A DNA stretch of 64,000 bases from Acidovorax sp. NO-1 (GCF_000238595.1 NZ_AGTS01000078.1:1-64000), one strand, 5' to 3'. Positions 34,895 to 45,442 are shown, counted from the first letter of the stretch. Translations and numbers: made by a program. Notes: a model not told the origin generated them from the letters alone.

Positions 34895-35542
34895 TCAGGA
34901 GTTTTCGAGGACGATGCCCTCGATGCAGTTGGCCACGTCCTCGCACTTGTCGGTGATGGTCTCCAGAAGCTCATAGATCGCCTTGAGCTTGATCACCTCG
35001 CGCACATCGGGCTCTTCGCGGAACAGCTTGCTCATCGCGCTGCGCATCACGCGGTCGGCGTCCGATTCGAGCTTGTCGATTTCTTCGCAGGTCTTGAGCG
35101 CGGCCTCGGCCACGGCCGGATCGGCAATCTTGTCGAGCAGCTTCACGGCGTCGCGCACGCGCTCGCAGCACTTGAGGCTCAGGTCCGTAAGGCGGGTGAT
35201 TTCCTCGGTCATGTGGCGCACGTCGTACAGCGCCATGGTTTCGGCCGAGTCCTGGATCAGGTCGGCCACGTCATCCATGGTGTTGATAAGCGCATGAATC
35301 TGCTCACGGTCAATCGGGGTGATGAACGTCTTGTGGATGGCCTTGTTCACGTCGTGCGTCACACGGTCGGCGGCCCGCTCGGCGTTGTCCACGTCCTGGT
35401 TGTACTTGTCGCGCAGGTGCGGGTCGCTGTAGTTCGCCACCAGCTGCGAGAAGGCCCGCGCAGCCTCGACGATGCGGTCCGCATGCTGGTTGAACATTTC
35501 GAAAAAATTGCCTTCGCGTGGCAACAGCTTGGCAAACAACAT
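34895..35542 (-). CDS. DUF47/PhoU-like Pit accessory protein
   Basis: 215 aa, all helical. Conserved blocks are LPREGNFFEMFNQHAD and IHKTFITPIDREQIHALINTMDDVADLI, then KLESDADRVMR and ITDKCEDVANCIEGIVL, two PhoU-like three-helix bundles with acidic metal-binding motifs. Proteins of this family are encoded next to PiT carriers and are thought to control them. It lies directly upstream of pit on the same strand. Confidence 0.9.
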   Translation of the reverse strand: MLFAKLLPREGNFFEMFNQHADRIVEAARAFSQLVANYSDPHLRDKYNQDVDNAERAADRVTHDVNKAIHKTFITPIDREQIHALINTMDDVADLIQDSAETMALYDVRHMTEEITRLTDLSLKCCERVRDAVKLLDKIADPAVAEAALKTCEEIDKLESDADRVMRSAMSKLFREEPDVREVIKLKAIYELLETITDKCEDVANCIEGIVLENS

Positions 35543-35710
35543 GGAGACTCCTGGATCGGGACCGATTTATGGGGTGAGAGAAAAAACCATGACAAATGCA
35601 TGACTTTTTTGTGACAGGCGAGTTTAACCGGCCGCCTTTGCACGTCTGCAACGGCACACCACCCGAGGCGCGCGCATCCTGCAGGGGCCGCGCATGGACC
35701 GCTCAATGCA

Positions 35711-36073
35711 TCAGGCACTGCGAAAAATGAAGTACACCGCCCCCACCAGGCACAGCCCGGCCCACAGGTAGTCCCACTTGAGCGGCTGCCCCATATAGAA
35801 GACGGCAAACGGCACAAACACCGCCAGCGTGATCACCTCCTGCATGATCTTGAGCTGCCCGATGTTGAACTGGGTATAGCCAATGCGGTTGGCAGGCACC
35901 TGCAGCAGGTACTCGAACAGCGCGATCCCCCAGCTCACCAGTGCCGCGATGTACCACGGTGAGGTAGCCAGGTTCTTGAGGTGCCCGTACCAGGCGAACG
36001 TCATGAAAACATTGCTCGCCACCAGAAGCAGAACTGTCTGGAGCGAGATGGGCAGGGCTTGCAGGGTGGACAT
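35711..36073 (-). CDS. DUF486 (DMT-like) small membrane protein
   Basis: 120 aa with four hydrophobic helices. The blocks NVFMTFAWYGHLKNL and FEYLLQVPANRIGY, and the QLKIMQEVITLAVF segment, are typical of DUF486, a short relative of the drug/metabolite transporter fold. The function is unknown. It is monocistronic, between the pit pair and the liv operon. Confidence 0.88.
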   Translation of the reverse strand: MSTLQALPISLQTVLLLVASNVFMTFAWYGHLKNLATSPWYIAALVSWGIALFEYLLQVPANRIGYTQFNIGQLKIMQEVITLAVFVPFAVFYMGQPLKWDYLWAGLCLVGAVYFIFRSA

Positions 36074-36124
36074 CAGGGAGCGGAACCGGGTGGCCGAAAC
36101 CGCGAATTATGAACAAAAACAAGG

Positions 36125-36170
36125 CCTGGCGCTTGGTACACATGCGCCAATAGCTACAAAAATAATAGCA
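36125..36170. repeat. Two-hairpin dispersed repeat (intergenic copy)
   Basis: GCGC pairs across a short loop, then AGCTAC pairs imperfectly with ATAGCA. It is upstream of the DUF486 gene and just beyond the liv terminator. It follows the pattern described at 33732. Confidence 0.6.
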
Positions 36171-36205
36171 CCAACCGATGCAACACGCAGGGCGCGCGCG
36201 ACCCA

Positions 36206-36237
36206 CAAAAAAAGGCACTGCCGTACGGCAGTGCCTT
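36206..36237 (-). terminator. Intrinsic terminator of the liv operon
   Basis: A 13-bp perfect palindromic stem (36212-36237, centred on GTAC) is followed on the minus strand by a T run of eight. It lies 57 bp after the livF stop. Confidence 0.85.
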
Positions 36238-36293
36238 GTCGGTCAGCCCCGTGCGCAGCACACGGGTCACCCGTGCTGCGCAAGCGCCGGAAC

Positions 36294-37022
36294 TCACTCG
36301 CCCAGATAAGCGGCGCGCACCTTGGGGTCGTTCAGCAGCTCCTGGCCCGGGCCCGACATGGTGATCAGGCCGGATTCCATCACGTAGCCACGATCGGCAA
36401 TCGCCAGCGCACGGCTGGCGTTCTGCTCCACCAGCAAAATGGTCACGCCCAGGGCGTACACGTCGCGCACCACTTCAAAGATCTTGTCCACCATGATGGG
36501 CGACAGGCCCATGGAGGGCTCGTCCAACAGCAGCACCTTGGGCTGGCTCATCAGCGCGCGGCCCATGGCCAGCATCTGCTGCTCGCCACCCGACATGGTG
36601 CCAGCGAGCTGGTCCTTGCGTTCGCGCAGACGCGGGAAGATGGTGAACATCTTTTCGATGTCGGCCAGGATGCCCGCCTTGTCGCGGCGCGTGTAGGCGC
36701 CCATCTGCAGGTTCTCGGTGATGGTCATGCGGGCGAATACGCCGCGGCCTTCCGGCACCATCACCAAGCCCTTCTTCACCAGGTCCCACGCGCCCTTGCC
36801 CTTGATGCTCTCGCCCAGGTACAGGATGTCGCCATCGTTCATGCCCAGGGTGCCGGTGATGGCCTTCATGGTGGTGGTCTTGCCGGCGCCGTTGGAGCCG
36901 ATCAGCGAGACCAGCTCGCCCTCGCGCACTTCAAAGTCCACGCCCTTCACGGCCTGGATACCGCCGTAGGCCACTTTCAGGCCCTTGACCTGCAGCAGTA
37001 CCTTGTTGGATTTTTCGGCCAT
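36294..37022 (-). CDS. livF: Branched-chain amino-acid ABC transporter ATP-binding protein LivF
   Basis: 242 aa from ATG at 37022; an upstream TTG is less likely. Walker A GSNGAGKTTTMKAI, signature MSGGEQQMLAMGRAL, Walker B LLLDEPSMGLSP, and the LivF-type C-terminus ending AAYLGE. It pairs with LivG to energise uptake of leucine, isoleucine and valine or related substrates. It starts 2 bp after the livG stop. Confidence 0.93.
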   Translation of the reverse strand: MAEKSNKVLLQVKGLKVAYGGIQAVKGVDFEVREGELVSLIGSNGAGKTTTMKAITGTLGMNDGDILYLGESIKGKGAWDLVKKGLVMVPEGRGVFARMTITENLQMGAYTRRDKAGILADIEKMFTIFPRLRERKDQLAGTMSGGEQQMLAMGRALMSQPKVLLLDEPSMGLSPIMVDKIFEVVRDVYALGVTILLVEQNASRALAIADRGYVMESGLITMSGPGQELLNDPKVRAAYLGE

Positions 37023-37024
37023 TC

Positions 37025-37819
37025 TCAATGTCCTCCGGTGCCCAGATAGGCCTCAATCACTTTTTCGTTCTTCTGCACGGTGGCGGGCGTGCCTTCTGCG
37101 ATCTGCTTGCCGTAGTCGAGCACCGTCACGCGGTCGCACAGGCCCATCACCAGTTTCACGTCGTGCTCGATGAGCAGGATGGTGCGGTTGTCGTTGCGGA
37201 TGCGGTCGATCAGTTCGCGCAGCAGCACCTTCTCGGTCGCGTTCATGCCAGCGGCGGGCTCGTCCAGCGCAATCAGTTGCGGATCGGTGGCCAGGGCCCG
37301 GGCGATCTCCAGGCGGCGCTGGTCGCCATAGCTCAGGGTACGCGCCTTGTAGTCGGCAAACTTGCCGATGCCGACGTAATCCAGCAGCTCTTGCGCGCGC
37401 TTGGCGATGGCGGCCTCTTCTTCCTTGAAGGACTTGGTGCGCAGCACGGCGCCCAGCAGGCCGGACTTGGTGCGGATGTGGCGGCCCACCATCACGTTTT
37501 CCAGCGCGGTCATGTCCGAAAACAGACGGATGTTCTGGAACGTGCGGGCAATGCCCGCCTTGGCCACCTCGTGCACGGCCGTGGGCTCGTAGGGCTTGCC
37601 CGCCAGCTCGAAGGTGCCGCTGTCGGGCGTGTACAGGCCGGTGATCACGTTGAAGAAGGTGGTCTTGCCCGCGCCATTGGGGCCGATCAGGCCGTACACC
37701 TGGCCGCGCTCAATGGTGATGCCCACATCGGAGAGGGCCTGCAGGCCACCAAAGCGCTTGGAAATGCCGGCCACCCGCAGCACCACGTCGCTGGCCGATT
37801 TCTGAATGTTCTCTGCCAT
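37025..37819 (-). CDS. livG: Branched-chain amino-acid ABC transporter ATP-binding protein LivG
   Basis: 264 aa. Walker A GPNGAGKTTFFNVITG, signature LSYGDQRRLEIARALA, Walker B LIALDEPAAGMN, and the LivG-specific insertion around GIARTFQNIRLFSDMT. The C-terminal VIEAYLGTGGH matches the family. It lies between livM and livF on one transcript. Confidence 0.93.
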   Translation of the reverse strand: MAENIQKSASDVVLRVAGISKRFGGLQALSDVGITIERGQVYGLIGPNGAGKTTFFNVITGLYTPDSGTFELAGKPYEPTAVHEVAKAGIARTFQNIRLFSDMTALENVMVGRHIRTKSGLLGAVLRTKSFKEEEAAIAKRAQELLDYVGIGKFADYKARTLSYGDQRRLEIARALATDPQLIALDEPAAGMNATEKVLLRELIDRIRNDNRTILLIEHDVKLVMGLCDRVTVLDYGKQIAEGTPATVQKNEKVIEAYLGTGGH

Positions 37820-37842
37820 GTTGTTCTAACTTTCTGCGGTGT

Positions 37843-38919
37843 TCAGGTCTTCTGCGTCAGGCTCTTGCCATGGTCGGGCGCAGGCCACAGACCACGGGGG
37901 CGCATCAGCATGATGATGATCATGGCCAGCGCAATCAGCAGCTGGCGCAGGATGGCGGAGTCGAGGCGACCGTCCGTCATGGCCTGCAGCGGGCCGGCCA
38001 CGTAGCGCAGCACCTCGGGCAGGGCCGACAGCAGCACGGCCCCCAGGATCACGCCGGGAATATGGCCAATGCCACCCAGCACCACCATGGCGACGATCAT
38101 GACCGACTCCATCAGGCTGAACGACTCAGGCGACACAAAGCCCTGGAACGCGCCGAACATGGCGCCCGACACACCACCAAACGATGCGCCCATGGCAAAC
38201 GCCAGCAGCTTCATGTTGCGGGTGTTGATGCCCATGGCCTTGGCGGCGATCTCGTCCTCACGGATGGCCATCCAGGCGCGGCCCACGCGCGAATCCTGCA
38301 GGCGGTAGCAGATGATGACGGAGACCACTACCAGCACCAGGAACAGGTAGTAATAGAGGGTCACCGAGCTGATGTCAAAGCCGAACACCTCCAGGCGCTT
38401 GCCGAGGTCCAGCCCGAAAATCTTGACCGAGTCGATCTGGCCCACGCCCTTGGGGCCGTTGGTCAGGTTGACAGGGTGGTCCAGGTTGTTCAGGAAGATG
38501 CGGATGATTTCGCCGAAGCCCAGCGTCACGATGGCCAGGTAGTCGCCGCGCAGCTTGAGCGTGGGCGCCCCGAGCAAGGCCCCGAAGAACGCCGCTAATA
38601 ACGCTGCTACCGGTATCACCAGCCACAACGAGGTGTGCAGGCCATCAGGGAACATGGCCGCAAAGGCCGCAAAGTTGTCCGCCAGGTGCGGCGAGGCCAT
38701 CAGGGCAAACAGGTAGGCGCCCACGGCGTAGAACGCCACGTAGCCCAGATCGAGCAGGCCGGCGTAGCCCACCACGATGTTCAGGCCCAGGGCCAGCAGC
38801 ACGTACAGCAGCGCCAGGTCGGCAATGCGCACCCAGGCGTTGCCGAAGGATTGCAGGATCAGCGGCAGCACCAGCAGCGCCACGGCGCCGATGATCCAGT
38901 TGGTTTTGGTGTTCTTCAT
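37843..38919 (-). CDS. livM: Branched-chain amino-acid ABC transporter permease LivM
   Basis: 358 aa from ATG at 38919. Eight to nine membrane helices; the family signature GLNIVVGYAGLLDLGYVAFY and the EAA-like loop SRVGRAWMAIREDEIAAKAMGIN are clear. It forms the channel with LivH. An upstream in-frame start would overlap livH and is rejected. Confidence 0.92.
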   Translation of the reverse strand: MKNTKTNWIIGAVALLVLPLILQSFGNAWVRIADLALLYVLLALGLNIVVGYAGLLDLGYVAFYAVGAYLFALMASPHLADNFAAFAAMFPDGLHTSLWLVIPVAALLAAFFGALLGAPTLKLRGDYLAIVTLGFGEIIRIFLNNLDHPVNLTNGPKGVGQIDSVKIFGLDLGKRLEVFGFDISSVTLYYYLFLVLVVVSVIICYRLQDSRVGRAWMAIREDEIAAKAMGINTRNMKLLAFAMGASFGGVSGAMFGAFQGFVSPESFSLMESVMIVAMVVLGGIGHIPGVILGAVLLSALPEVLRYVAGPLQAMTDGRLDSAILRQLLIALAMIIIMLMRPRGLWPAPDHGKSLTQKT

Positions 38920-38932
38920 GGTGTGAGGCTCC

Positions 38933-39862
38933 TCAGGCGCGATCGGCCACACGCTCACCCAGCAGGCCCGAGGGGCGCAGCGTCAGGATGATGATGAGCA
39001 CGATGAACGCAAAGATGTCGGTGTAGTGGCTGCCGAGCAGGCCGCCCGTGAGCGTGCCGATGTAGCCCGAGCCAATGGCTTCGATCAGGCCCAGCAGGAT
39101 GCCGCCCACCACCGCCCCGGCCAGGTTGCCGATGCCGCCGAACACCGCTGCCGTGAAGGCCTTGAGCCCGGGCAAAAAGCCCATGGTGTGCTGTGCGGTG
39201 CCGTAGTTGGAGGCATACATGATGCCGGCGATGGCCGCCAGGATGGCGCCAATGATGAAGGTGGCCGAGATCACCATGTCGGGCTTCACACCCATCAGGG
39301 AGGCCACGCGGGGGTTTTCTGCCGTGGCACGCATGGCACGCCCCAAGTTGGTGTGGTTCACCAGGTACACCAGCAGCGCCAGCGAGATGGCCGTGACGCC
39401 CAGGATCAGGATCTGCGTAGGGGTGATGTACGCGCCGCCGATTTCAAAGGGCGAGCTGGGCAGCATCGTCGGATACGGCTTGTAGTTGGGCTTCCAGATG
39501 ATCATGGCCAGCGTCTGCAGCAGGATCGACATGCCGATCGCCGTGATCAGGGGGGCGAGACGGGGGCTGTTGCGAAGGGGGCGATAAGCCACTTTCTCGA
39601 TCACGAAATTGAGCGTTGCAGCGACCACGCACGCAATCAGGGTGGCCAGCAGCAGGATGAGCCAGCCGGGGGCGCCGGGCATGGCCGCCTGCATCATTCC
39701 TATGCAGCTCCAACTGGTCAGGGCGCCGATCATGAGCACCTCGCCGTGGGCAAAATTGATCAGCTGAATAATGCCGTACACCATGGTGTAGCCCAAGGCT
39801 ATCAAGGCGTACATGCTGCCCAGTACCAGACCGTTGATGATCTGTTGCAGCAAAATGTCCAT
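38933..39862 (-). CDS. livH: Branched-chain amino-acid ABC transporter permease LivH
   Basis: 309 aa from ATG at 39862. It begins with ALIALGYTMVYGIIQLINFAHG, the LivH hallmark, and contains the loop TNLGRAMRATAENPRVASLMG that contacts the ATPases. It is first in the livHMGF operon. No livK/livJ binding-protein gene lies nearby, so the periplasmic receptor is encoded elsewhere. Confidence 0.92.
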   Translation of the reverse strand: MDILLQQIINGLVLGSMYALIALGYTMVYGIIQLINFAHGEVLMIGALTSWSCIGMMQAAMPGAPGWLILLLATLIACVVAATLNFVIEKVAYRPLRNSPRLAPLITAIGMSILLQTLAMIIWKPNYKPYPTMLPSSPFEIGGAYITPTQILILGVTAISLALLVYLVNHTNLGRAMRATAENPRVASLMGVKPDMVISATFIIGAILAAIAGIMYASNYGTAQHTMGFLPGLKAFTAAVFGGIGNLAGAVVGGILLGLIEAIGSGYIGTLTGGLLGSHYTDIFAFIVLIIILTLRPSGLLGERVADRA

Positions 39863-40176
39863 AAGAGAAGTCCTTCGTTTGTGACGTACCCACCGCATTG
39901 GCACCGGAATCGGTACAGCCTTGTGGGCCCGCCTGCCATGTAGCAAAAAACCCGCCAGAAATGCAGCTGTGCGGGTTTGTGGACGGGATTGTAGCGAGTA
40001 GTCACAAGCGCCCCCCGGCATGCCGGGCGGGGTTTTCCCTCGGGTTGGCGCCGCATCAGAGGGCAACGCAATTCATAAGCTTGCATGATGCAAGCAGGAA
40101 AATTGATGTGCAAACTTATTACCTGTTTCATGCCATATCAGCATGAAGCAGGCTGCCCGGGCCCTTGGGCAAGGGA
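39863..40176 (-). other. 314-bp gap upstream of livH
   Basis: No gene seen. It should contain the liv operon promoter, and it holds the terminator-like hairpin listed at 39945-39977. I find no leader peptide rich in Leu, Ile or Val codons. Confidence 0.45.
39945..39977 (-). terminator. Terminator-like hairpin between rarA and livH
   Basis: On the minus strand, AAACCCGC (39977-39970) pairs with GCGGGTTT across a 14-nt loop and is followed by a T run. It would end transcripts coming from rarA about 200 nt downstream of that gene, or act as an attenuator ahead of livH. Confidence 0.65.
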
Positions 40177-41535
40177 TCAGGACGACTCGGTCGGCCCGTC
40201 CGCACGATCGGCCAGGACATTGCGCCCGCGCAGCTCACGCAACTTCTGTGCAATCTTGATTTCGAGCCCGCGCTCCACTGGCTGATAGAAACCTGGCTCC
40301 GGCATGCCTTCGGGCAGGTAGTTTTCGCCCGCCGCGAAGCCGCCTTCCTCATCGTGCGCGTAGCGGTAGCCCTTGCCATAGTCGAGCTGTTTCATGAGCT
40401 TGGTGGGCGCATTGCGCAGGTGCATGGGCACCGGGCGAGTGCCATCCTGCTTCACCCAGGCGCGGGCGGCGTTGTAGGCCTTGTAGACGGCGTTGGATTT
40501 GGGCGCCACCGCCAGGTACACCACGCACTCGGCCAGTGCGAGCTCGCCCTCGGGGCTGCCCAGGCGTTCGTACACCTCGGTCGCGTCCAGCGCCAGGCGC
40601 AGCGCACGCGGGTCGGCCAGGCCGATGTCCTCGCTGGCCATGCGCACCAGGCGGCGCGCCATGTAGCGCGGGTCGGCGCCGCCGTCGAGCATGCGCACCA
40701 GCCAATACAGCGCGGCGTCAGGGTCGGAGCCGCGCACCGACTTGTGCAGCGCGCTGATGGTGTCATAGAACTGCTCGCCGCCCTTGTCATAACGGCGCAT
40801 GCGCTCGCCCAGCACCTTGAGCAGCCAGGCGTCGGTGATCTCGGACAGCTTCTCCTGCGTGGCCGCCATGGCCAGGGTTTCCAGCGTGTTGAGCAGGCGC
40901 CGCGCGTCGCCATCGGCGTAGGCCACCAGGCGGTCGATTGCTACATTTTCGATAGCTGGCAGCGCTTTCTCTGCCTGCGCCAGGGCCACAATTTGCTTCA
41001 AATCCTGCTCGGACAGCGGCTGCAGAACGTAAACCGCAGCGCGCGACAGCAGCGCGGAGTTCACCTCGAACGACGGGTTTTCGGTGGTGGCGCCAATGAA
41101 GGTGAACAGCCCGCTCTCCACATGCGGCAAGAAGGCATCTTGCTGGCTCTTGTTGAAGCGGTGCACTTCATCCACGAAGACGATCGTGCGCTGATGCATC
41201 AGACCATCACGCGCGGCCTCGGCGCGTTCGACCGCTTCGCGGATGTCCTTGACCCCGCCCAGCACGGCACTGATGCTGATGAACTGCGCGTCAAAAGCAT
41301 CGGCCATGAGCCGCGCGATGGTTGTCTTGCCCACACCCGGCGGGCCCCAGAGGATGCAGCTGTGCGGGCGGCCTGATTCGAACGCCAGACGCAGCGGCAT
41401 GCCCGGGCCCAGCACATGCTGCTGACCAATCACCTCGCCCAGCGTGCGCGGGCGCAGCCGCTCGGCCAGGGGCTGATGGGCCGAGGATTGGGCCGGTGAA
41501 GGTGCTGCGGAGGCACTGCGTGCTGCCATGTTCAT
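40177..41535 (-). CDS. rarA: Replication-associated recombination protein A (RarA/MgsA AAA ATPase)
   Basis: 452 aa (ATG at 41535; a second ATG at 41529 is possible). Walker [10 protein letters not shown], Walker [16 protein letters not shown], sensor 1 [12 protein letters not shown], and the C-terminal tetramerisation region with [12 protein letters not shown] and [18 protein letters not shown]. RarA acts at stalled replication forks. In-frame residues about 186-199 are encoded by a copy of the dispersed two-hairpin repeat. Confidence 0.95.
   Translation of the reverse strand: MNMAARSASAAPSPAQSSAHQPLAERLRPRTLGEVIGQQHVLGPGMPLRLAFESGRPHSCILWGPPGVGKTTIARLMADAFDAQFISISAVLGGVKDIREAVERAEAARDGLMHQRTIVFVDEVHRFNKSQQDAFLPHVESGLFTFIGATTENPSFEVNSALLSRAAVYVLQPLSEQDLKQIVALAQAEKALPAIENVAIDRLVAYADGDARRLLNTLETLAMAATQEKLSEITDAWLLKVLGERMRRYDKGGEQFYDTISALHKSVRGSDPDAALYWLVRMLDGGADPRYMARRLVRMASEDIGLADPRALRLALDATEVYERLGSPEGELALAECVVYLAVAPKSNAVYKAYNAARAWVKQDGTRPVPMHLRNAPTKLMKQLDYGKGYRYAHDEEGGFAAGENYLPEGMPEPGFYQPVERGLEIKIAQKLRELRGRNVLADRADGPTESS
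40938..40980. repeat. Two-hairpin dispersed repeat inside rarA
   Basis: On the minus strand the pattern GCGC-N11-GCGCT-N3-AGCTAT-N8-TAGCA lies wholly within rarA and keeps its frame, coding for the [14 protein letters not shown] segment. Confidence 0.6.
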
Positions 41536-41559
41536 GTCCTGTTACATCACGCTGGTTTT

Positions 41560-41620
41560 CAAGCCTAAATGGCCTCTAGCGCTTTACCATCAAGCGCTTG
41601 CAGCTATTCTTTTCGCAGCA
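41560..41620. repeat. Two-hairpin dispersed repeat (intergenic copy)
   Basis: CTCTAGCGCTT and CAAGCGCT form the first hairpin; AGCTAT and a degenerate right arm form the second. It fills most of the space between the lolA stop and the rarA start. Confidence 0.7.
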
Positions 41621-41622
41621 AA

Positions 41623-42255
41623 CTACTGCTTGACCACATCCGCTCCGGCAGGCGGCTTGAACTGGAAGGTGCTGGCGGGCAGTGCGGCGTTGGCCTGCAT
41701 GCCGGTGAAACGAATCATCGAGCGCTGGCCAAAGCTGTCCAGAATGTCCAGCGCCGCCAGCTGGTCGCCCGCAAAACCTACCCGCACACTCCTGAGCTGG
41801 CCGTCCTTGGTCTTGGGGCTGGCCAACACCCATTGCAGGCCATCCTGCTCGGGCGCTGCTTCGAGCGTGAACTCGGCCTTCAGCGCCGACAGGTCGGGTG
41901 CCGACGCCAGCAGCGCGGCGGGCGTGCTGCCCAGCGCCTGGGACTGCGAGCGCTGGGTGACCTGGTTCAGGTCCACGTCATACAGCCACAGGGTCTGGCC
42001 GTCGGCCACGATGGTCTGCTCAAACGGCTTCTTGTAGGTGAACTTGAAACGCCCGGGGCGCTGGAATTCAAAACTGCCGCTTGATGTCTTGGTGCGCGCG
42101 GTCTGGCCGTCCTTGGGGGGCGAAGTCACGGTCTGCGTGAAATCCGCCTTGCCCGTTTGTGCGCCCTTCATGAACGATTCAAGGCTTTTCAAGCCATCAG
42201 CGCTGGCCAGTGTTGCGCTGGCAGCTATCAAAATTGCAGTAAAGGTCTTTTTCAT
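41623..42255 (-). CDS. lolA: Outer-membrane lipoprotein carrier protein LolA
   Basis: 210 aa from ATG at 42255. The signal peptide is residues 1-19. The mature fold shows ADFTQTVTSPP, then SGSFEFQRPGRFKFTYKKPFEQTIVADG and LWLYDVDLNQVTQR, the typical LolA blocks. It shuttles lipoproteins through the periplasm from LolCDE to LolB. The signal-peptide codons coincide with a copy of the dispersed repeat (42198-42239). It follows ftsK and precedes rarA, a common betaproteobacterial order. Confidence 0.93.
   Translation of the reverse strand: MKKTFTAILIAASATLASADGLKSLESFMKGAQTGKADFTQTVTSPPKDGQTARTKTSSGSFEFQRPGRFKFTYKKPFEQTIVADGQTLWLYDVDLNQVTQRSQSQALGSTPAALLASAPDLSALKAEFTLEAAPEQDGLQWVLASPKTKDGQLRSVRVGFAGDQLAALDILDSFGQRSMIRFTGMQANAALPASTFQFKPPAGADVVKQ
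42198..42239. repeat. Two-hairpin dispersed repeat inside the lolA signal-peptide region
   Basis: On the plus strand AGCGC-N12-GCGCT-N3-AGCTAT-N8-TGCA matches the repeat pattern with a degenerate right arm. Read on the minus strand it encodes LolA residues about 6-20. Confidence 0.5.
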
Positions 42256-42301
42256 AAGGAACTCCTGTGGGGCACGGGCTGGGCTCATCGCCCTGCCCTT
42301 G

Positions 42302-44638
42302 TCATTCGCTGCGCGCGGGAACCAGCACTTCGCGCTGACCGCTGGTGGTCAGGCCACTCACGAGGCCTGCCTTTTCCATGTCTTCCAGCAGCCGCGCCGA
42401 GCGGTTGTAGCCAATGCGCAGCTTGCGCTGCACGTACGAGATGCTCGCCTTGCGGTCCTTGAGCACCACTTCGACGGCCTGGTCGTACATGGGGTCCTTT
42501 TCGCCGCCTTCACCACCGCCGCCTTCCCCTGACAGATCACCCTCGCCATCCACAGTTCCGCCTTCGAGCACGCCTTCTATGTAGTCCGGCTCCCCTTGTT
42601 CCTTGAGGTAACTGACGACACGGTGTACTTCGTCGTCCGACACAAAGGCGCCGTGCACCCGGATCGGCAGGCCCGTGCCGCTGGCCATGTAGAGCATGTC
42701 GCCCATGCCCAGCAGCGCTTCGGCGCCCATCTGGTCGAGGATGGTGCGGCTGTCGATCTTGGAGCCCACCGAGAACGCGATGCGGGTGGGAATGTTGGCC
42801 TTGATCAGCCCCGTGATCACGTCGACGCTGGGGCGCTGGGTGGCCAGGATCAGGTGGATGCCGGCGGCGCGCGCCTTTTGCGCGAGGCGGGCGATCAGCT
42901 CTTCGATCTTCTTGCCCACCACCATCATCAGGTCGGCCAGCTCGTCGATGATGACCACGATGTGCGGCAGGCGCTGCAGCGGTTCGGGCTCTTCGGGCGT
43001 CAGGCTGAAGGGGTTGTAGATGAACTCCTCGCGCGCCTTGGCTTCGTCGATCTTGACGTTGTAGCCCGCCAGGTTGCGCACGCCCAGCTTGGACATGAGC
43101 TTGTAGCGCCGCTCCATCTCGGCCACGCACCAGTTCAGGCCGTGGGCGGCCTGCTTCATGTCGGTGACCACGGGGGCCAACAGGTGCGGGATGCCTTCGT
43201 ACACCGACATTTCCAGCATCTTGGGGTCGATCATCAACAGGCGCACATCGCGCGCCTCGGCCTTGTACAGCAGCGACAGGATCATTGCGTTGATGCCCAC
43301 CGACTTGCCCGAGCCCGTCGTGCCGGCCACCAGCACGTGCGGCATCTTGGCCAGGTCTGCCACCACCGGGTTGCCCACGATGTCCTTGCCCAGGCCCATG
43401 GTGAGCATGCTCTTGGCCTCGTGGTAGACCTGCGATCCCAAAATCTCGGACAGGCGGATGGACTGGCGCTTGGCGTTGGGCAATTCCAGCGCCATGTAGT
43501 TCTTGCCGGGGATGGTCTCCACCACGCGGATGGACACCAGGCTGAGCGAGCGCGCCAGGTCCTTGGCCAGGCCCACGATCTGCGAGCCCTTCACGCCCGT
43601 GGCGGGCTCGATCTCGTAGCGAGTGATCACCGGGCCGGGCATGGCGGCCACCACGCGCACTTCCACGCCAAAGTCCTTGAGTTTTTTCTCGATGAGGCGG
43701 CTGGTCATCTCCAGCGTCTCGGGCGCCACGGTTTCCTGGCGCTGCAGCGGGCCGTCCAGTAAATCCACCAGCGGGAGCTTGCTGTCGGGCATCTCGGTGA
43801 ACAGGGGTTTCTGGCGCTCCTTCACCACGCGGGTGCTCTGGGGCACGTCCACCAGCACCGGTTCGATGATCTGGATGGGCTGGGGGTGGTGCACTTCGCT
43901 TTCGGTGCGCTCCTCCAGCACCACCACCTCGCGCTCACGCGCCGCCTTGCGGCCCACTGCCACGTCCTTGGCCACCTCGCGCCGGGCCAGGCGCGACTGC
44001 ACAAGTGCATCGATGCGCGCACCCAAAAACTCGGCCACGTGGCCCCACGAAAAGCGGAAGACCAGCGCGGCGCCCAGCACCGCCAGCACGATGGCCAACA
44101 GACCCGAACCGGTGAAACCCAGCCATTTCACGCTTGCGGGCCCGGTGACGTAACCCAGCACACCGCCCGCATGGCCGGGCAAAAATGATTCAAAGCGGTA
44201 CAAGCGGGACCACTCCAGCGCCGTGCTGGAGCACATCAACACCACAAGGCCCAGCCAGAAGACGGACCGGCGGGCCATCGGGCTTGCCGCGCCTGCGGCG
44301 GTCTCGCCGCCGCGCATCCAGCGCGCCAGCGACGAAAGCCAGGCACGCACGCCCGCAGCCACGCACCACCACACCGAAAAGCCCAGAGCAAAGTAGCTGC
44401 CATCGGCCAGCCAGGCGCCAAAGCGGCCCGCCCAGTTCGCCACCATGCGGGAATCACTGCCCCCCGACGTGGACCAGGCCGCGTCCTGCGCGGAATAGCT
44501 CACCAGCGCCAGCAGCCAGAAAACCAGGGCCAAGAGGCCTACCACCAGGCCAATTTCATGGCCAAAACGGGCAGCGCCCGTGCGGGGCGGCGACTTGGCC
44601 GCGGACGATGCGTTCAGGGTATTGAGGGAATAGGTCAT
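42302..44638 (-). CDS. ftsK: DNA translocase FtsK
   Basis: 778 aa from ATG at 44638. Four N-terminal membrane helices (about 25-190) anchor it at the septum, followed by a linker shorter than in E. coli. The motor domain has Walker [17 protein letters not shown], Walker [16 protein letters not shown] and [20 protein letters not shown]-terminal gamma winged helix (about 705-778, [19 protein letters not shown]) reads KOPS sites. FtsK clears chromosome termini and activates XerCD. Confidence 0.95.
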   Translation of the reverse strand: MTYSLNTLNASSAAKSPPRTGAARFGHEIGLVVGLLALVFWLLALVSYSAQDAAWSTSGGSDSRMVANWAGRFGAWLADGSYFALGFSVWWCVAAGVRAWLSSLARWMRGGETAAGAASPMARRSVFWLGLVVLMCSSTALEWSRLYRFESFLPGHAGGVLGYVTGPASVKWLGFTGSGLLAIVLAVLGAALVFRFSWGHVAEFLGARIDALVQSRLARREVAKDVAVGRKAAREREVVVLEERTESEVHHPQPIQIIEPVLVDVPQSTRVVKERQKPLFTEMPDSKLPLVDLLDGPLQRQETVAPETLEMTSRLIEKKLKDFGVEVRVVAAMPGPVITRYEIEPATGVKGSQIVGLAKDLARSLSLVSIRVVETIPGKNYMALELPNAKRQSIRLSEILGSQVYHEAKSMLTMGLGKDIVGNPVVADLAKMPHVLVAGTTGSGKSVGINAMILSLLYKAEARDVRLLMIDPKMLEMSVYEGIPHLLAPVVTDMKQAAHGLNWCVAEMERRYKLMSKLGVRNLAGYNVKIDEAKAREEFIYNPFSLTPEEPEPLQRLPHIVVIIDELADLMMVVGKKIEELIARLAQKARAAGIHLILATQRPSVDVITGLIKANIPTRIAFSVGSKIDSRTILDQMGAEALLGMGDMLYMASGTGLPIRVHGAFVSDDEVHRVVSYLKEQGEPDYIEGVLEGGTVDGEGDLSGEGGGGEGGEKDPMYDQAVEVVLKDRKASISYVQRKLRIGYNRSARLLEDMEKAGLVSGLTTSGQREVLVPARSE

Positions 44639-44699
44639 AAGCGTGCCGGGCGAGCTTACCGCATGCCTCGCGGGGCATGGCACCGGAGCACAAGCGTTG

Positions 44700-45377
44700 C
44701 TAGCCCAGCGCGTTCAACCGCTCCTTGAGCATGGTGGCGCCACTGGGCAGGGCTTCGATGAATCCGCGCTCTTCCAGGTCCTTCATGACCCGGCTCACCA
44801 TCTCGCGCGAGGCGCCCACCATCTTGGCCAGATCCTGCCGGGATATCTTTTCCTTGATGATGAGCTGGCCCTGGGCGTCTGGAATGGCGAAATCCAGCAG
44901 GGCGTGGGCCACGCGGCCATAGACGTCCAGCAATGCCAGCGACTCGATCTTGCGGTCGGCGTGGCGCAGCCGTTTGACCAGCCCCCGCATCACCACCAGC
45001 GACATGGATGCGTTCTCCGCCAGGCACCGCGCAAATTCCGCGCGTCCCAACATGAGCACATCGGTCTGTACCTCGGCGCGCACTGTGGCCGAGTGGGGTT
45101 CGTTGTCGATGATGCTCATCTCGCCCAGGTAGTCGCCCTGCGAAAGGGTGGCAAGGATCACCTCGCGCCCCCGGCTGTCCGATGCCATGACCCGGGCGCG
45201 CCCCGTGAGCAGGATGAACAGGGCATCGGACTTGTGCCCCTGCTCTACCAGCGCCTCGCCGCGCTTGAAGCGGCACTTGATCACCGCACCACTGATCACC
45301 TCGGCCTGATTGACCGTGAGAAGTGAAAACAGCGGCACCCGGCGCAGCAGGTCGAGGTTGGACAACATCGTGGACAT
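44700..45377 (-). CDS. Crp/Fnr-family transcriptional regulator
   Basis: 225 aa from ATG at 45377. A cyclic-nucleotide-binding fold spans about 20-125 ([39 protein letters not shown]). A C-terminal Crp-type winged helix carries [20 protein letters not shown]. It lacks the Cys cluster of Fnr and is closer to Crp-like proteins, though the phosphate-cassette Arg is replaced (HSATVRAEV). It is divergent from trxB; a 15-nt palindrome in the shared upstream region may be its operator. Confidence 0.85.
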   Translation of the reverse strand: MSTMLSNLDLLRRVPLFSLLTVNQAEVISGAVIKCRFKRGEALVEQGHKSDALFILLTGRARVMASDSRGREVILATLSQGDYLGEMSIIDNEPHSATVRAEVQTDVLMLGRAEFARCLAENASMSLVVMRGLVKRLRHADRKIESLALLDVYGRVAHALLDFAIPDAQGQLIIKEKISRQDLAKMVGASREMVSRVMKDLEERGFIEALPSGATMLKERLNALG

Positions 45378-45442
45378 GCAAACATCTCCTTTCAGAGGGG
45401 GTGACCCGACCGGAACCGCGACGGGCTATCAATGGGTTCTTA

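Noticed and set aside
37023..37028. Upstream TTG start for livF
   Set aside because: ATG at 37022 gives the usual N-terminus and clears the livG stop; the TTG would add only two residues.
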